From contig NZ_JAGMUK010000005.1 in NCBI RefSeq assembly GCF_019049245.1, positions 1-64,000 of the forward strand: 64,000 bases of DNA, written 5' to 3'. The notes under the pieces were generated by a model that saw only the letters and a program-made list of their open reading frames with translations, was not told where the DNA came from and made no database searches. Positions 34,705 through 43,429 of this stretch are shown here, in pieces (the first letter of the stretch is position 1; each line of letters opens with the position of its first letter). The translations under genes and the position numbers were made by a program. The stretch is from Streptomyces sp. AC555_RSS877 (lineage in GTDB: Bacteria > Actinomycetota > Actinomycetes > Streptomycetales > Streptomycetaceae).

Positions 34705-35394
34705 ATGACGACGGCTCCAGGCACCGTGCTGGTGGTGGAGGACGAGGAGAGCATCGCGGACGTCCTCGCCATCGCGCTGCGCTACCACCGGTTCGAGGTG
34801 ATGACGGCGGGCACCGTCCGCGAGGCGCTCGCGCTCGCGGAGCGCACGAGGCCCGACGCCGCGCTGCTCGACGTCATGCTGCCGGACGGGGACGGGCGGG
34901 CCCTGGGGCGCCAACTGCGCGACCAGCGCCCCGACCTGGCGCTCGTCTTCCTCACCGCGCGCGACTCGCCCGCCGAGGTGGTCGGCGCGCTCGGCTTCGG
35001 CGACGACTACATCACCAAGCCGTTCAACATCGACGAGGTCGTCGCGCGGATCACCGCGGTGCTGCGCCGCACCCGCCCCGCCGACGTCCTGCCGCAGCGC
35101 CCGCCGCTGCGCTACGGCGACCTGGAACTGGACGAGACGACGTACTCGGTGCACCGCGCGGGCCGCTCCGTCGAGCTCACCCCCACCGAGTACGCCCTGC
35201 TGCGCTTCCTGGTGCGCAACGGCGGCCGGATCGTGCCCAAGGAGCAACTCCTGCGCCACGTCTGGCAGTACGAGCACACCCCGTCCGAGTCGACCGTCGT
35301 CGAGACCTACATCAGCTATCTGCGGCGCAAACTCGAAGTCCTGGGGCCGCCGGTGATCACCACCCGGCGGGGTGTGGGATACGGGCTGGCATGA
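34705..35394 (+). CDS. OmpR/PhoB-family response regulator
   Basis: A 229-residue regulator. The receiver domain spans 1-118, with acidic residues at about 13-14, the phospho-acceptor Asp56 (LLDVMLPDGDG) and Lys105 (ITKPF). The winged-helix DNA-binding domain spans about 130-228 (VELTPTEYALLRFLVRNGGRI, VWQYEH, VVETYISYLRRKLE). Its stop overlaps the start of the sensor kinase as ATGA. Given the position divergent to the MMPL exporter, it may control that gene, but this is inference. Confidence 0.92.
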   Translation: MTTAPGTVLVVEDEESIADVLAIALRYHRFEVMTAGTVREALALAERTRPDAALLDVMLPDGDGRALGRQLRDQRPDLALVFLTARDSPAEVVGALGFGDDYITKPFNIDEVVARITAVLRRTRPADVLPQRPPLRYGDLELDETTYSVHRAGRSVELTPTEYALLRFLVRNGGRIVPKEQLLRHVWQYEHTPSESTVVETYISYLRRKLEVLGPPVITTRRGVGYGLA

Positions 35395-36845
35395 GGAGCC
35401 GGTTCCTTCAGCGCAAGCGTTACGTCCACTCCCTGCGCGCCAAGCTGACGCTGGCGAACGTGGCGCTGCTCGCCCTCGGCATCGCCGCGGCGACCGCCGT
35501 GAGCGTGATGGGCATGCGGTACTACCTGCTCGACCAGGTCGACACGGACCTGACCAAGACCCGTGACTCGCTGGGCAGTTCACAGCTCACCCTGCGGGCG
35601 ATCGACTCGCTCAGCGGGCTGGGCTTCGTGCGCGACCGGCTCGACCCGGGGCAGAGCGACGAGCAGCCCACGCCGGACTCGATCTTCGCCGCGGTCGACA
35701 GCCGGGGCGAGGCCGTCGGCATCCTCGGCTTCGCGCCGACCGACGCCCAGCGCGGTCTGGCGGACGAGGTCGGCGACCCGCGCACCCTGACCGAGGACCC
35801 CGAGCCGCACGACGTCACCGTGCAGGGCTCCGCCTATCGCGTGACGGCCACCCGGCTCGCCGACGGCACCTTCATCCTGCTCGCCACCTCCACCGACGCC
35901 GTCCACCACGGCGTCGCCAAGGCCGTCAAACTCGACCTCGCCATCGGCACCCTGCTGCTCGCGCTGCTGGCGTGTCTGACGATGTTCAGCGTCCGGCGCC
36001 GGATGCGGCCGCTGGAGGACATGGTGGAGACCTCGTCGGCGATCGCCGAGGGCGACCTGACCCGGCGTGTCCCCTCCAGCAGCGAGGCCACTCTGGAGGT
36101 CGAACAGCTCCGCGTCGCCCTCAACTCCATGCTCCACCAGGTGGAGTCGGCGTACCGCACGCGCGAGCGCAGCGCGGCCCAGCTGCGCCGCTTCGTCGGC
36201 GACGCCTCGCACGAGCTGCGCACCCCGCTGTCCGCGATACGCGGCTACCTCCAGCTGTATGACAAGGGCATGCTCACCGACCCGAGCCAGCGCAAACGCG
36301 CCTGGGACCGGATGAACGGCGAGGTCGACCGCATGGGCCGGCTCGTCGACGAGCTGCTGACCCTCGCCCGCCTCGACCAGCAACCCGAGCTCCGCTTCCG
36401 GAATGTCGACATCAGCCGCCTGGTCCGGGACGCCGCCGAGGATCTGCGGGTGCAGCAGCCGGGGCGGCCCCTCACGGTCGACGCCGACGGCTCCCTGCTG
36501 GTGCACGCCGACGAGTCGGGGCTGCGCCAGGTGCTCGGGAATCTGGTGGCCAACGTGCGCACGCACACGCCGGCCGACGTGCCGGTGCGGCTCGGTGTGG
36601 AGCGGGCGGACGGGGTCGTACGGCTGTGTGTCGCGGACCAGGGACCCGGGCTCGGACCGCAGGACGCGGCGCGTGTCTTCGACCGTTTCTTCCGGGCCGC
36701 CGGGGGCGCGGGCAGCGGGCTCGGCATGGCGATCGTGCAGGGGGTGGTGCGGGCCCACGACGGCGAGGTGACGGTGCGGACGGCGCCGGGCGAGGGACTG
36801 GCGGTGACGGTCACACTGCCGGCGGGGGCGGCCGTACGGTCGTGA
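35391..36845 (+). CDS. Membrane sensor histidine kinase
   Basis: A 484-residue kinase. Two transmembrane helices (about 20-44 and 182-200) flank an extracytoplasmic sensor of about 135 residues. A HAMP domain (about 200-255) precedes the dimerisation and phospho-acceptor domain with His274 in GDASHELRTPLS. The ATP-binding domain has LRQVLGNLVANVRTHTP (N-box), ADQGPGLG (G1), FDRFFRA and GSGLGMAIVQ (G2). The asparagine-box histidine region is intact, so it should be active. The signal is unknown. The ATG at 35391 overlaps the response regulator stop, and the gene ends 15 bases before a convergent one. Confidence 0.92.
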   Translation: MRSRFLQRKRYVHSLRAKLTLANVALLALGIAAATAVSVMGMRYYLLDQVDTDLTKTRDSLGSSQLTLRAIDSLSGLGFVRDRLDPGQSDEQPTPDSIFAAVDSRGEAVGILGFAPTDAQRGLADEVGDPRTLTEDPEPHDVTVQGSAYRVTATRLADGTFILLATSTDAVHHGVAKAVKLDLAIGTLLLALLACLTMFSVRRRMRPLEDMVETSSAIAEGDLTRRVPSSSEATLEVEQLRVALNSMLHQVESAYRTRERSAAQLRRFVGDASHELRTPLSAIRGYLQLYDKGMLTDPSQRKRAWDRMNGEVDRMGRLVDELLTLARLDQQPELRFRNVDISRLVRDAAEDLRVQQPGRPLTVDADGSLLVHADESGLRQVLGNLVANVRTHTPADVPVRLGVERADGVVRLCVADQGPGLGPQDAARVFDRFFRAAGGAGSGLGMAIVQGVVRAHDGEVTVRTAPGEGLAVTVTLPAGAAVRS

Positions 36846-36860
36846 TCCACCCGTTCCGCT

Positions 36861-37262
36861 TCAGGTGTGGGTGAGGACGAGGGCCCACACGGTCTTGCCG
36901 TGCCGGCCCCTGCTCCACACCCCCCAGGCCGCGGCGATGTTCTCCACCAGGTGCAGGCCGCGGCCCGCCTCCTCGGCCTCGTCCACGACGCGCAGCCGGG
37001 GCTCCACCCGGCCCTCGTCGGAGACCTCGATGAGACAGGAGCCGTCGGCGAGGGCGGTCACCGCCACCTCGAACTCCCGCTCGAGGAGCGGCCCGTGGCG
37101 TACGACGTTGGTGGCCAGCTCGGACACGAGCAGTATCGCGTCGGCCAGCGCCCGGCCGTCCGGGGCGTGGCCCCAGTCGGCCAGATGGTCCCGGACCCGG
37201 TGCCGGGCGAGACCGACGGAAGCCGGATGCCGGGGCAGCCGGAAGGAGTTGCGTCTCAACAC
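36861..37262 (-). CDS. RsbW-like ATP-binding protein
   Basis: A 133-residue single-domain GHKL ATPase of the anti-sigma-factor kinase type. The N-box is LLVSELATNVVRHG, followed by IEVSDEG (G1) and AGRGLHLVENIAAAWGV (G2). Streptomyces encodes dozens of such proteins, which may phosphorylate anti-anti-sigma factors or act as antagonists. No partner gene (STAS or sigma) is adjacent. It converges with the sensor kinase and is about 95 bases from the solute-binding protein gene. Confidence 0.8.
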   Translation of the reverse strand: MLRRNSFRLPRHPASVGLARHRVRDHLADWGHAPDGRALADAILLVSELATNVVRHGPLLEREFEVAVTALADGSCLIEVSDEGRVEPRLRVVDEAEEAGRGLHLVENIAAAWGVWSRGRHGKTVWALVLTHT

Positions 37263-37358
37263 GTTTGCCCCTCACCCAGCACACACCTCCCTCACATGGT
37301 GCGGTCTCGGATGGCCGCCCGGCATCACTCGGACGAAGGTCGCCACCGCGAGATCGCG

Positions 37359-38912
37359 TCAGATCCAGGTGAGGCGCCAGAGGCGGAAGACTCCGGTGCC
37401 GTCCGAGAGGTACTGGCCGCCGCCGACGTTCTCGTTGCTGACGACGTACTCCTTGGCCTGCCACAGCGGGATGACCGGAACGTCGCGGGCGACGGCCTGC
37501 TGCAGCTCGCGGAAGTCCTCGGTGGCCTCGGTGCGGTCGGCGTACTGCTGGCTGGTGCGGATCAGCCGGTCCACGGCCTTGCTGCTGTAGCCGGTGTTCA
37601 TGGTCCCCGCGGTGCCGACGAGCGGGGAGCCGAAGGTGTCCGGGTCCGGGTAGTCGGCCACCCAGCCGACGGCGTACGCGTCCAGCTTCCCGGACGCCCA
37701 CTGCTTCTGGAAGCCGGTCCACTCGTAGCCCTTGAGGGTCACCTTGAACAGGCCGTCCGCCTCCAGTTCCCGCTTGAGTTCCGCGGCTTCCTGGGCGGCG
37801 GCGCCGCGGCCCTTGGCGTAGCCGTAGGTGAAGCGGACCGGCAGGCTCACCCCGGCCTCGGTGAGGAGCTTCTTGGCCTTGTCCTTGTCCAGCTTGGGGT
37901 AGAGGTCGAAGAACGACGTGGTGTGGCCGGTGATGCCGGTCGGGATCAGCGAATAGAGCGGGTCGACGGTCCCGTCGTACACCGTGGCGGCCAGCCGGTC
38001 GCGGTCGATCAGCCAGGCCATGGCCTGCCGGACCCGGGGGTCGTGCAGCGGGGATCCGGCGCGGGTGTCGAGGTACAGGTTGCGGGTCTCGGAGCTGTCG
38101 GCCACGGACACGCGCTGGTTCGGGTCGCTGGTGTTCAGCCCGGCGAGGACCCCGGGCGGCAGCTGCCGGGTGGCCACGTCGACCTGCTTCGCCTTCCAGG
38201 CGGCGTCGAGCTTGGCGGCGTCGGCGTAGTAGCGCAGTTCGACGGGGCGTCCGGTGTCCTTGAGGGCGCCCTCGTAGCGCTCGTCGGGCTTGAGGACGGC
38301 CTTCTTGTCCTTCGTGTACGCCGTCAGGTCGTACGGTCCGGTGCCGTCGGCGCCCGCGTCGGTGCGCAGGCGGTCCGCCGGGTACGCGGTGCGGTCGACG
38401 ATCGCGCCGGCTCCGGTGGCCACCTTGAACGGGAAGGTGGCGTCGGCCGAGGACAGCCGGAAGGTGACGGTGAGGTCGTGCGCGCTGACCGAGCGGAGGG
38501 TGCTCAGCAGGGACGCGGGGCCGACCTCGGAGTTGATCTTCTTGACCCGGTCGAAGGAGTACTTCACGTCCTCGGCGGTCATCGTCCGGCCGCTCGGGAA
38601 GGTGAGGTCCTTGCGCAGTTCGCAGCGGTAGGTGCGCAGACCGCTGCCGACGAAGGCACAGCTTTCGGCCGCGTCCGGGACGGGGGTGGCGCCGCCCGGC
38701 TCGAAGGTCAGCAGTGACTGGAAGACGTTGCTGAAAAGCGCCCAGGAGCCGGCGTCGTAGGCGCCGGCCGGGTCGAGCGACGTGACGGCGTCCGTGGTGC
38801 CGACCGTGATGGTGTTCTCGTCGTCCTGCGACGGCAGCAACTGCCAGCCACCCACTCCGGCGGCCGCCAGCACCAGCAGCGTCGCGATGATCCGCACGCG
38901 AACCGATCGCAT
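37359..38912 (-). CDS. ABC transporter solute-binding protein, peptide/nickel class (SBP_bac_5)
   Basis: A 517-residue extracytoplasmic binding protein. An N-terminal hydrophobic segment (about 7-24) serves as signal or anchor; no lipobox cysteine is visible, unlike most actinobacterial family members. The mature part begins TITVGTTDAVTSLDPAGAYD, the usual opening of family 5, followed by DLTFPSGRTMTAEDVKYSFDRV and a C-terminal PLWQAKEYV block. It probably captures oligopeptides or similar ligands. No permease or ATPase gene lies beside it, so it must work with a transporter encoded elsewhere or in a sensing role. Confidence 0.85.
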   Translation of the reverse strand: MRSVRVRIIATLLVLAAAGVGGWQLLPSQDDENTITVGTTDAVTSLDPAGAYDAGSWALFSNVFQSLLTFEPGGATPVPDAAESCAFVGSGLRTYRCELRKDLTFPSGRTMTAEDVKYSFDRVKKINSEVGPASLLSTLRSVSAHDLTVTFRLSSADATFPFKVATGAGAIVDRTAYPADRLRTDAGADGTGPYDLTAYTKDKKAVLKPDERYEGALKDTGRPVELRYYADAAKLDAAWKAKQVDVATRQLPPGVLAGLNTSDPNQRVSVADSSETRNLYLDTRAGSPLHDPRVRQAMAWLIDRDRLAATVYDGTVDPLYSLIPTGITGHTTSFFDLYPKLDKDKAKKLLTEAGVSLPVRFTYGYAKGRGAAAQEAAELKRELEADGLFKVTLKGYEWTGFQKQWASGKLDAYAVGWVADYPDPDTFGSPLVGTAGTMNTGYSSKAVDRLIRTSQQYADRTEATEDFRELQQAVARDVPVIPLWQAKEYVVSNENVGGGQYLSDGTGVFRLWRLTWI

Positions 38913-39072
38913 CGGTCTGCCCTCCCCAGGCCCCTGGTGGACCGCAGCTCACAAGCCACTGCCCTAGCGGCGCGGATCAATTAACCACAGGTGTTTCACC
39001 TGGGGGAAGAGGGATTTGGGGAGTTGGAAAAGACATTACCGCAAGCGGTTTCGGCCACGTTTCACTGTGCCC

Positions 39073-40353
39073 TCACAGCTTCGACGCCAGTTCGATCACG
39101 GTGATGTCCGACTCGGCTCCGACCCGGGTCGGCGGGCCCCACGCGCCCGCGCCCCGGCTGACGTACAACTGCGTGTCGCCGTAGCTCTCCAGGCCGGCGA
39201 GGGTCGGGTTCGCGGCCGAGGCGATGAAGTTGCCCGGCCAGAGCTGGCCGCCGTGGGTGTGGCCGGAGAGCTGGAGGTCGACGCCGTGCTCGACGGCGTC
39301 GTGGATCTGCACCGGCTGGTGGGCGAGCAGCACGCACGCGCGTGCCGGGTCACGGTCGCCGAGCGCCTTGACGAAGTCGGGGCCCTGGCCCTCGCTCTCG
39401 CCCGCCACGTCGTTGACGCCGGCGAGGTCGAAGTGGGCCAGTTCGGTGCGGGCGTTCTCCAGCGGGCGCAGGCCGAGCCGCCGTACCTCATCGACCCATT
39501 GTTCGGCGCCGGAGAAGTACTCGTGGTTGCCGGTGACGAAGAAGCTTCCGTGGCGCGCCCGCAGTTGGGCCAGCGGGGCCGCCGCCGGCCCAAGGTCCTT
39601 CACGCTGCCGTCGACCAGGTCGCCCACGATCGCGATCAGGTCGGGCTGGGTGCCGTTGATCGTGTCGACGACCTTCTGGGCGAAGCCGCGGCCCAGCACC
39701 GGGCCCAGATGGATGTCGCTGACCACGGCGATCCGGTAACCGTGCGCCGCGCGCGGCAGCTTGGCCAGCGGCACGGTGACCCGCTTGACGGTGGGGCCGT
39801 TCAGGACGCCGTACGTGCCGTAGCCGACGGTCCCGAGGGCCACGGCGGCGGCGGCGCCCCCGACGACCCGGGAGACGAACAGACGGCGGGAGGGAAGGGC
39901 CGCCGGGGTGGCCGCAGCCTCGGGGGCCGGCTCCGGCTCAGGGGTCGGCTCCGGCTCGGAGTCATGCTCCGGTCCGGGCGGGATGGGCGCCCCTCCGGCC
40001 GGGACCGGCTCCGCCCGGCGTACGGCCGTCTCGGCGCCCGCCCGCCGCTCCAGGAACCGCCGCAGCAGCGGTCGTACGGCCTCACCCGCGACCACGGCCA
40101 GCAGCAGGTAGATCGACAGGGCCATCCACAGGAAGCCCGGCCAGGCCAGGACCCGCTGGAGCCAGAACGGCGCACCGGCGCGCTCGGCCACGATGGCCGT
40201 GACGGTGAGCAGCCAGCCGCCCGCGATCAGCACCGCACCGGCGCGGCGCACCGGTCCGGGGGCCCGGGTCGTGTCGCGGAACAGGCGTCTGTAGAGGTAC
40301 CAGTTGGTCGTCACCAGGACGGCCAGGGTGAGCAGTACGAAGAGTATGACCAC
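39073..40353 (-). CDS. Membrane-anchored calcineurin-like metallophosphoesterase
   Basis: A 426-residue protein. Helices at about 1-20, 38-57 and 70-90, then a Pro/Glu-rich loop (about 115-150) and one more hydrophobic segment (about 162-180), precede the catalytic domain. All dimetal motifs are present: VSDIHLG (about 211), GDLVDGS (about 244), GNHEYFSG (about 275), and GHTHGG near 357. It would hydrolyse phosphoesters on the outer face of the membrane. The substrate is unknown; relatives include YkuE-like enzymes. It lies 39 bases downstream of the small membrane protein gene on the same strand and may be co-transcribed with it. Confidence 0.87.
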   Translation of the reverse strand: MVILFVLLTLAVLVTTNWYLYRRLFRDTTRAPGPVRRAGAVLIAGGWLLTVTAIVAERAGAPFWLQRVLAWPGFLWMALSIYLLLAVVAGEAVRPLLRRFLERRAGAETAVRRAEPVPAGGAPIPPGPEHDSEPEPTPEPEPAPEAAATPAALPSRRLFVSRVVGGAAAAVALGTVGYGTYGVLNGPTVKRVTVPLAKLPRAAHGYRIAVVSDIHLGPVLGRGFAQKVVDTINGTQPDLIAIVGDLVDGSVKDLGPAAAPLAQLRARHGSFFVTGNHEYFSGAEQWVDEVRRLGLRPLENARTELAHFDLAGVNDVAGESEGQGPDFVKALGDRDPARACVLLAHQPVQIHDAVEHGVDLQLSGHTHGGQLWPGNFIASAANPTLAGLESYGDTQLYVSRGAGAWGPPTRVGAESDITVIELASKL

Positions 40354-40392
40354 GGTCTCGTGTCCCCCGTTGTGGGCTGTCAGGCCTGTCGG

Positions 40393-40632
40393 TTATGACG
40401 TGCGGCGCAATGCGCGCACGGAACGCAACCCGATGCCCCCGACGACCGTCCCCAATACGAAGGAGACGACGGCGAGCACCAGGTGCACCCAGAAGTACGC
40501 CGTCGGGTGACCGTCGTCGAACGCGAGCCCACTGCTGTCCTTGATCAGGTTTTTGACGAAAGTGACCCAGATGACCCAGCTCCACACCCCGAAGGCGAGC
40601 AGGAACCAGGAGAGGGGGCGGCTGAGCTTCAT
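40393..40632 (-). CDS. SCO4848-family small membrane protein
   Basis: A 79-residue protein with two transmembrane helices (about 6-27 and 48-68) separated by KNLIKDSSGLAFDDGHPTAYFWVH. It matches from memory a small conserved Streptomyces membrane protein named after SCO4848. The ATG at 40632 is the only sensible start. It is divergent from the D-Ala-D-Ala carboxypeptidase gene. Function is unknown. Confidence 0.75.
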   Translation of the reverse strand: MKLSRPLSWFLLAFGVWSWVIWVTFVKNLIKDSSGLAFDDGHPTAYFWVHLVLAVVSFVLGTVVGGIGLRSVRALRRTS

Positions 40633-40723
40633 GCGTCCAGTATCGCCGCCGGGTGTCCGGTTCCTTGGCCGGGGTGGGGAGGCAGACGGGACTTCACGCG
40701 CTGTGCCATGTACGTTCCTGACC

Positions 40724-42040
40724 GTGCCCGCACCGAAGAAGACCGTCAGGCGATCCCTGCTGGTCACCTCCGTCGTCCTGTCGTCGTTCACGCTGACCGC
40801 GCCCGTCTCGCTGGCGGCCCCGAGTCCGTCGCCGAGCCCGTCCACGAGCCCGTCCACGAGTCCGTCGGCCACTCCCCCGGCGGACATGTCGACCGTCGGC
40901 GGCGAACGCCTCGGCCGGCCCGGGGCGCAGGTCAATCTCGCGAGCGGCGTCCCGGTGCTGCCCAAGGATCTGAGCGCGCGTTCGTGGATCGTCGCCGACG
41001 CCGAGTCCGGCGACGTACTGGCCGCCAACAACGCGCACTGGCGGCTGCCCCCGGCGAGCACCCTGAAGATGCTGTTCGCCGACACGGTGCTGCCGAAGTT
41101 CGCGAAGACCGAGAAGCACAAGGTCGTCCCCTCCGACCTGGCCGGCATCGGTTCCGGCTCCAGCCTGGTCGGGATAAAGGAAGGCGAGACGTACACGGTC
41201 CACGACCTGTGGCTCGGCGTCTTCCTGCGCTCCGGCAACGATGCCGTGCATGTGCTGTCGCAGATGAACGGCGGCATCAAGAACACCGTCGCGGAGATGA
41301 ACGCGCACGCCGAGGAACTCCAGGCCCTCGACACGCACGTGGTCAGCCCCGACGGCTACGACGAGGCCCGCCAGGTCTCCTCCGCGTACGACCTGACCCT
41401 GATCGCCCGCTCCGGGCTGCAGAAGAAGGACTTCCGCGAGTACAGCTCGACGGTCAGCGCGAAGTTCCCGGGCAAGACGACGAAGAACAAGAAGGGCAGG
41501 ACCAGCCGCGAGTCCTTCGAGATCCAGAACACCAACCGGCTGCTGACCGGCGACTCCGACGTCTCCGTCTACCCGGGCATCGCGGGCGTCAAGAACGGCA
41601 ACACCACCAATGCCGGCGCCACCTTCACCGGCGTCGCCGAGCAGGGCGGCAAGGTGCTGCTCGTCACCGTCATGAACCCCGGGAAGGACGAGCACAACGA
41701 GGTCTACAAGGAGACCGCCAAGCTCCTCGACTGGGGCTTCAAGGCGGCCGGCAAGGTGGAGCCGGTGGGTGAGCTGGTGCCGCCGAGGAGCGCCGCGCCG
41801 GCGAGCGCCCAGCCGGGGGCGAACGCCTCCGGGGAGGCGGGCGGCGCGAACGCCGGGGGCACGGAGGCCGGCGCCTCGTCGAAGCCGGTGGCGTCCGCCA
41901 CCACCGAGGGCGGCTCCGAGGGCATGGGCATCGCGCTCGCGATCACCGGCGGTCTGCTGGTGCTGCTCGCGGGGGCCGGGTTCCTGGTCAACCGCCGCTG
42001 GCCGCTGCCGGATCTGGTACGTCGCCGTCCCCGTCCGTAG
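40724..42040 (+). CDS. D-alanyl-D-alanine carboxypeptidase (S11, low-molecular-mass PBP)
   Basis: A 438-residue exported peptidase that trims the terminal D-Ala of peptidoglycan stem peptides. Signal peptide at about 1-32, a Ser/Pro linker, then the S11 domain (about 80-370). Active-site motifs: STLK (Ser112, Lys115), SGN (170-172) and KNG (290-292) where most relatives have KTG. A Gly/Ala/Ser-rich stalk leads to a C-terminal transmembrane helix (about 405-425) with a basic tail, so the enzyme is membrane-tethered. GTG 40724 is chosen because it opens the signal peptide; no clear ribosome binding site is visible. Its end overlaps the convergent YihY gene by 53 bases. Confidence 0.88.
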   Translation: MPAPKKTVRRSLLVTSVVLSSFTLTAPVSLAAPSPSPSPSTSPSTSPSATPPADMSTVGGERLGRPGAQVNLASGVPVLPKDLSARSWIVADAESGDVLAANNAHWRLPPASTLKMLFADTVLPKFAKTEKHKVVPSDLAGIGSGSSLVGIKEGETYTVHDLWLGVFLRSGNDAVHVLSQMNGGIKNTVAEMNAHAEELQALDTHVVSPDGYDEARQVSSAYDLTLIARSGLQKKDFREYSSTVSAKFPGKTTKNKKGRTSRESFEIQNTNRLLTGDSDVSVYPGIAGVKNGNTTNAGATFTGVAEQGGKVLLVTVMNPGKDEHNEVYKETAKLLDWGFKAAGKVEPVGELVPPRSAAPASAQPGANASGEAGGANAGGTEAGASSKPVASATTEGGSEGMGIALAITGGLLVLLAGAGFLVNRRWPLPDLVRRRPRP

Positions 42041-42896
42041 GTTCGTCCTCCTTGCTCTGCGTCGCCGTCCACGCGGCGCAGAACAGCACCAGCTTCGACG
42101 TGAAGTTGATCCACAGCAGCAGGGCGACGGGGACGCCGAACGCGCCGTACATGCTCTTCGTGGCCACACCCTGCATATAGCCGCTGAGCAGCAGCTTCAG
42201 CAGTTCGAAGCCGACCGCGCCGGTCAGCGCGGCCACGATCAGGCGGCGGCGTGGGGGCTCGACTCCCGGAAGCAGTGTCAGGACGTAGAGGAGCAGCAGG
42301 AAGTCGGCCAGTACGGCGACGAGGAACGCGGCGATCCGCAGCAGGACGCTGCCCCAGCCCTCGCTGTCGATGCCCAACTGGTCGGTGATCCAGCCGACCA
42401 TGGCGGAGGCCACGGTGGACGTGGCGAGCGTGACCAGGACGGCTCCGCCGAGGCCGACCAGGATGCCCAGGTCCTTGGCCTTGCGCAGGAGCGGGTTCTC
42501 CTCCTCGTCGGGCAGCTCCCAGACCGCCCGCAGGCACTCGCGCGTCGAGCCCGCCCAGCCGATGCCGGTGAACAGCAGGACGGCGCCCGCGATGAGGCCG
42601 ACGGTGCCGGCGTTCTGCACCAGGCCGTCGATGTCGAGCTGGTCGGAGATGCCGGGCACCTGCTCGGCGATCTTGTCCTCCAGCGTGCCCTGGCGCTCCT
42701 CGCCGAGCGTGGCCGCGGCGATCGAGGCGGCCACGGTGAGCAGCGGGAAGAGCGCCACGAAGCTGGTGAACGTCATCGCGGCGGCCAGCCGAGTCCACTT
42801 CACCCGGTCCAGCCGGTCGTACGACCGCCACGCGTGCGTGACGGTCAGGCGGGCGACCAGCGGCCCGACTCCGGGGAGTTTTTTCAGCCAGTCCAT
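41988..42896 (-). CDS. YihY/BrkB-family inner membrane protein
   Basis: A 302-residue protein with about six transmembrane helices. The family opening is visible (KWTRLAAAMTFTSFVALFPLLTVAASI), as is the C-terminal LLWINFTSKLVLFCAAW. Once annotated as ribonuclease BN, the family is now regarded as membrane proteins of uncertain transport function. ATG 42896 overlaps the end of the GtrA gene by 13 bases, so it is the last member of the PAP2-UbiA-GtrA-YihY minus-strand operon. The tail is Asp/Pro-rich. Confidence 0.85.
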   Translation of the reverse strand: MDWLKKLPGVGPLVARLTVTHAWRSYDRLDRVKWTRLAAAMTFTSFVALFPLLTVAASIAAATLGEERQGTLEDKIAEQVPGISDQLDIDGLVQNAGTVGLIAGAVLLFTGIGWAGSTRECLRAVWELPDEEENPLLRKAKDLGILVGLGGAVLVTLATSTVASAMVGWITDQLGIDSEGWGSVLLRIAAFLVAVLADFLLLLYVLTLLPGVEPPRRRLIVAALTGAVGFELLKLLLSGYMQGVATKSMYGAFGVPVALLLWINFTSKLVLFCAAWTATQSKEDEPTDGDGDVPDPAAASGG

Positions 42897-43429
42897 GATC
42901 CGACTGTGCCCTGGTTGCGGAAGACCAATGTCCTGGTCCCCCAAAAACGCAGGATGGTGGCGAGGGCCATGCCGATTCCCGCGCCGGAGACGGTGTCGGC
43001 GCGCTGCGAGGTGAGGCCGAGGCCGTAGTGGCTGACGGCGAGACACAGGAGCTGCACGAGGGCGCCGGCGAGGTTCACGGCGAAGAAGACGGCGTACGGG
43101 CGCAGCCCCTTCGGCTGGGTGCCCCGGTAGGTGCCGAGGGTATTGCCCAGGTAGGCCACCGAGCAGCCCGCGACGAAGGAGAGCGCCTTGGCGGTGAGGG
43201 GGTCGAGCCCGGCCGGGCCGCGCAGGCAGGTGAAGAGGGCGAGGTCGGCGGCGTAGGCGAGGAGCCCGACGGTGGCGAAGCCGGGGATTTCCCCGCGGCT
43301 CGCCCACGCGCGCGTGCCCGGCCGGCCACTTCGGCCTTCCGACGCGCGCGTGCCCGGCCGGCCGCTTCGGCCTTCCGACGCGCGCGTGCCCGGCCGGCCG
43401 CTTCGGCTTCCCCACGCGCGTGTGCTCAC
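42884..43429 (-). CDS. GtrA-family membrane protein with variable N-terminal repeats (Rv3789-like)
   Basis: A 181-residue protein. The GtrA domain (about 48-175) has four transmembrane helices with FATVGLLAYAADLALF, AYLGNTLGTYR, and RFWGTRTLVFRN at the end. In mycobacteria the GtrA-like Rv3789 is linked to handling of decaprenyl-phospho-arabinose or recruitment of arabinosyltransferase. The neighbours here (UbiA, PAP2, DprE1, DprE2) support the same pathway. The N-terminal 45 residues consist of three 12-residue repeats (SGRPGTRASEGR type) encoded by a 36-bp tandem repeat, not normal for the family. The GTG at 43429 overlaps the UbiA stop. Part of this N-terminus could be untranslated. Confidence 0.8.
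   Translation of the reverse strand: MSTRAWGSRSGRPGTRASEGRSGRPGTRASEGRSGRPGTRAWASRGEIPGFATVGLLAYAADLALFTCLRGPAGLDPLTAKALSFVAGCSVAYLGNTLGTYRGTQPKGLRPYAVFFAVNLAGALVQLLCLAVSHYGLGLTSQRADTVSGAGIGMALATILRFWGTRTLVFRNQGTVGSWTG
43306..43413. repeat. 36-bp tandem repeat, three copies, inside the GtrA gene
   Basis: Three near-identical 36-base units begin at 43306, 43342 and 43378, each opening ACGCGCGCGTGCCCGGCCGG, followed by a partial copy. The unit is 12 codons, so copy changes keep the reading frame. It encodes basic, Gly/Arg/Ser-rich residues before the first membrane helix. Confidence 0.85.

Noticed and set aside
43306..43413. Possible CRISPR-like or iteron array
   Set aside because: The units are directly abutting without spacers and stay in the GtrA frame, so it is a coding minisatellite.
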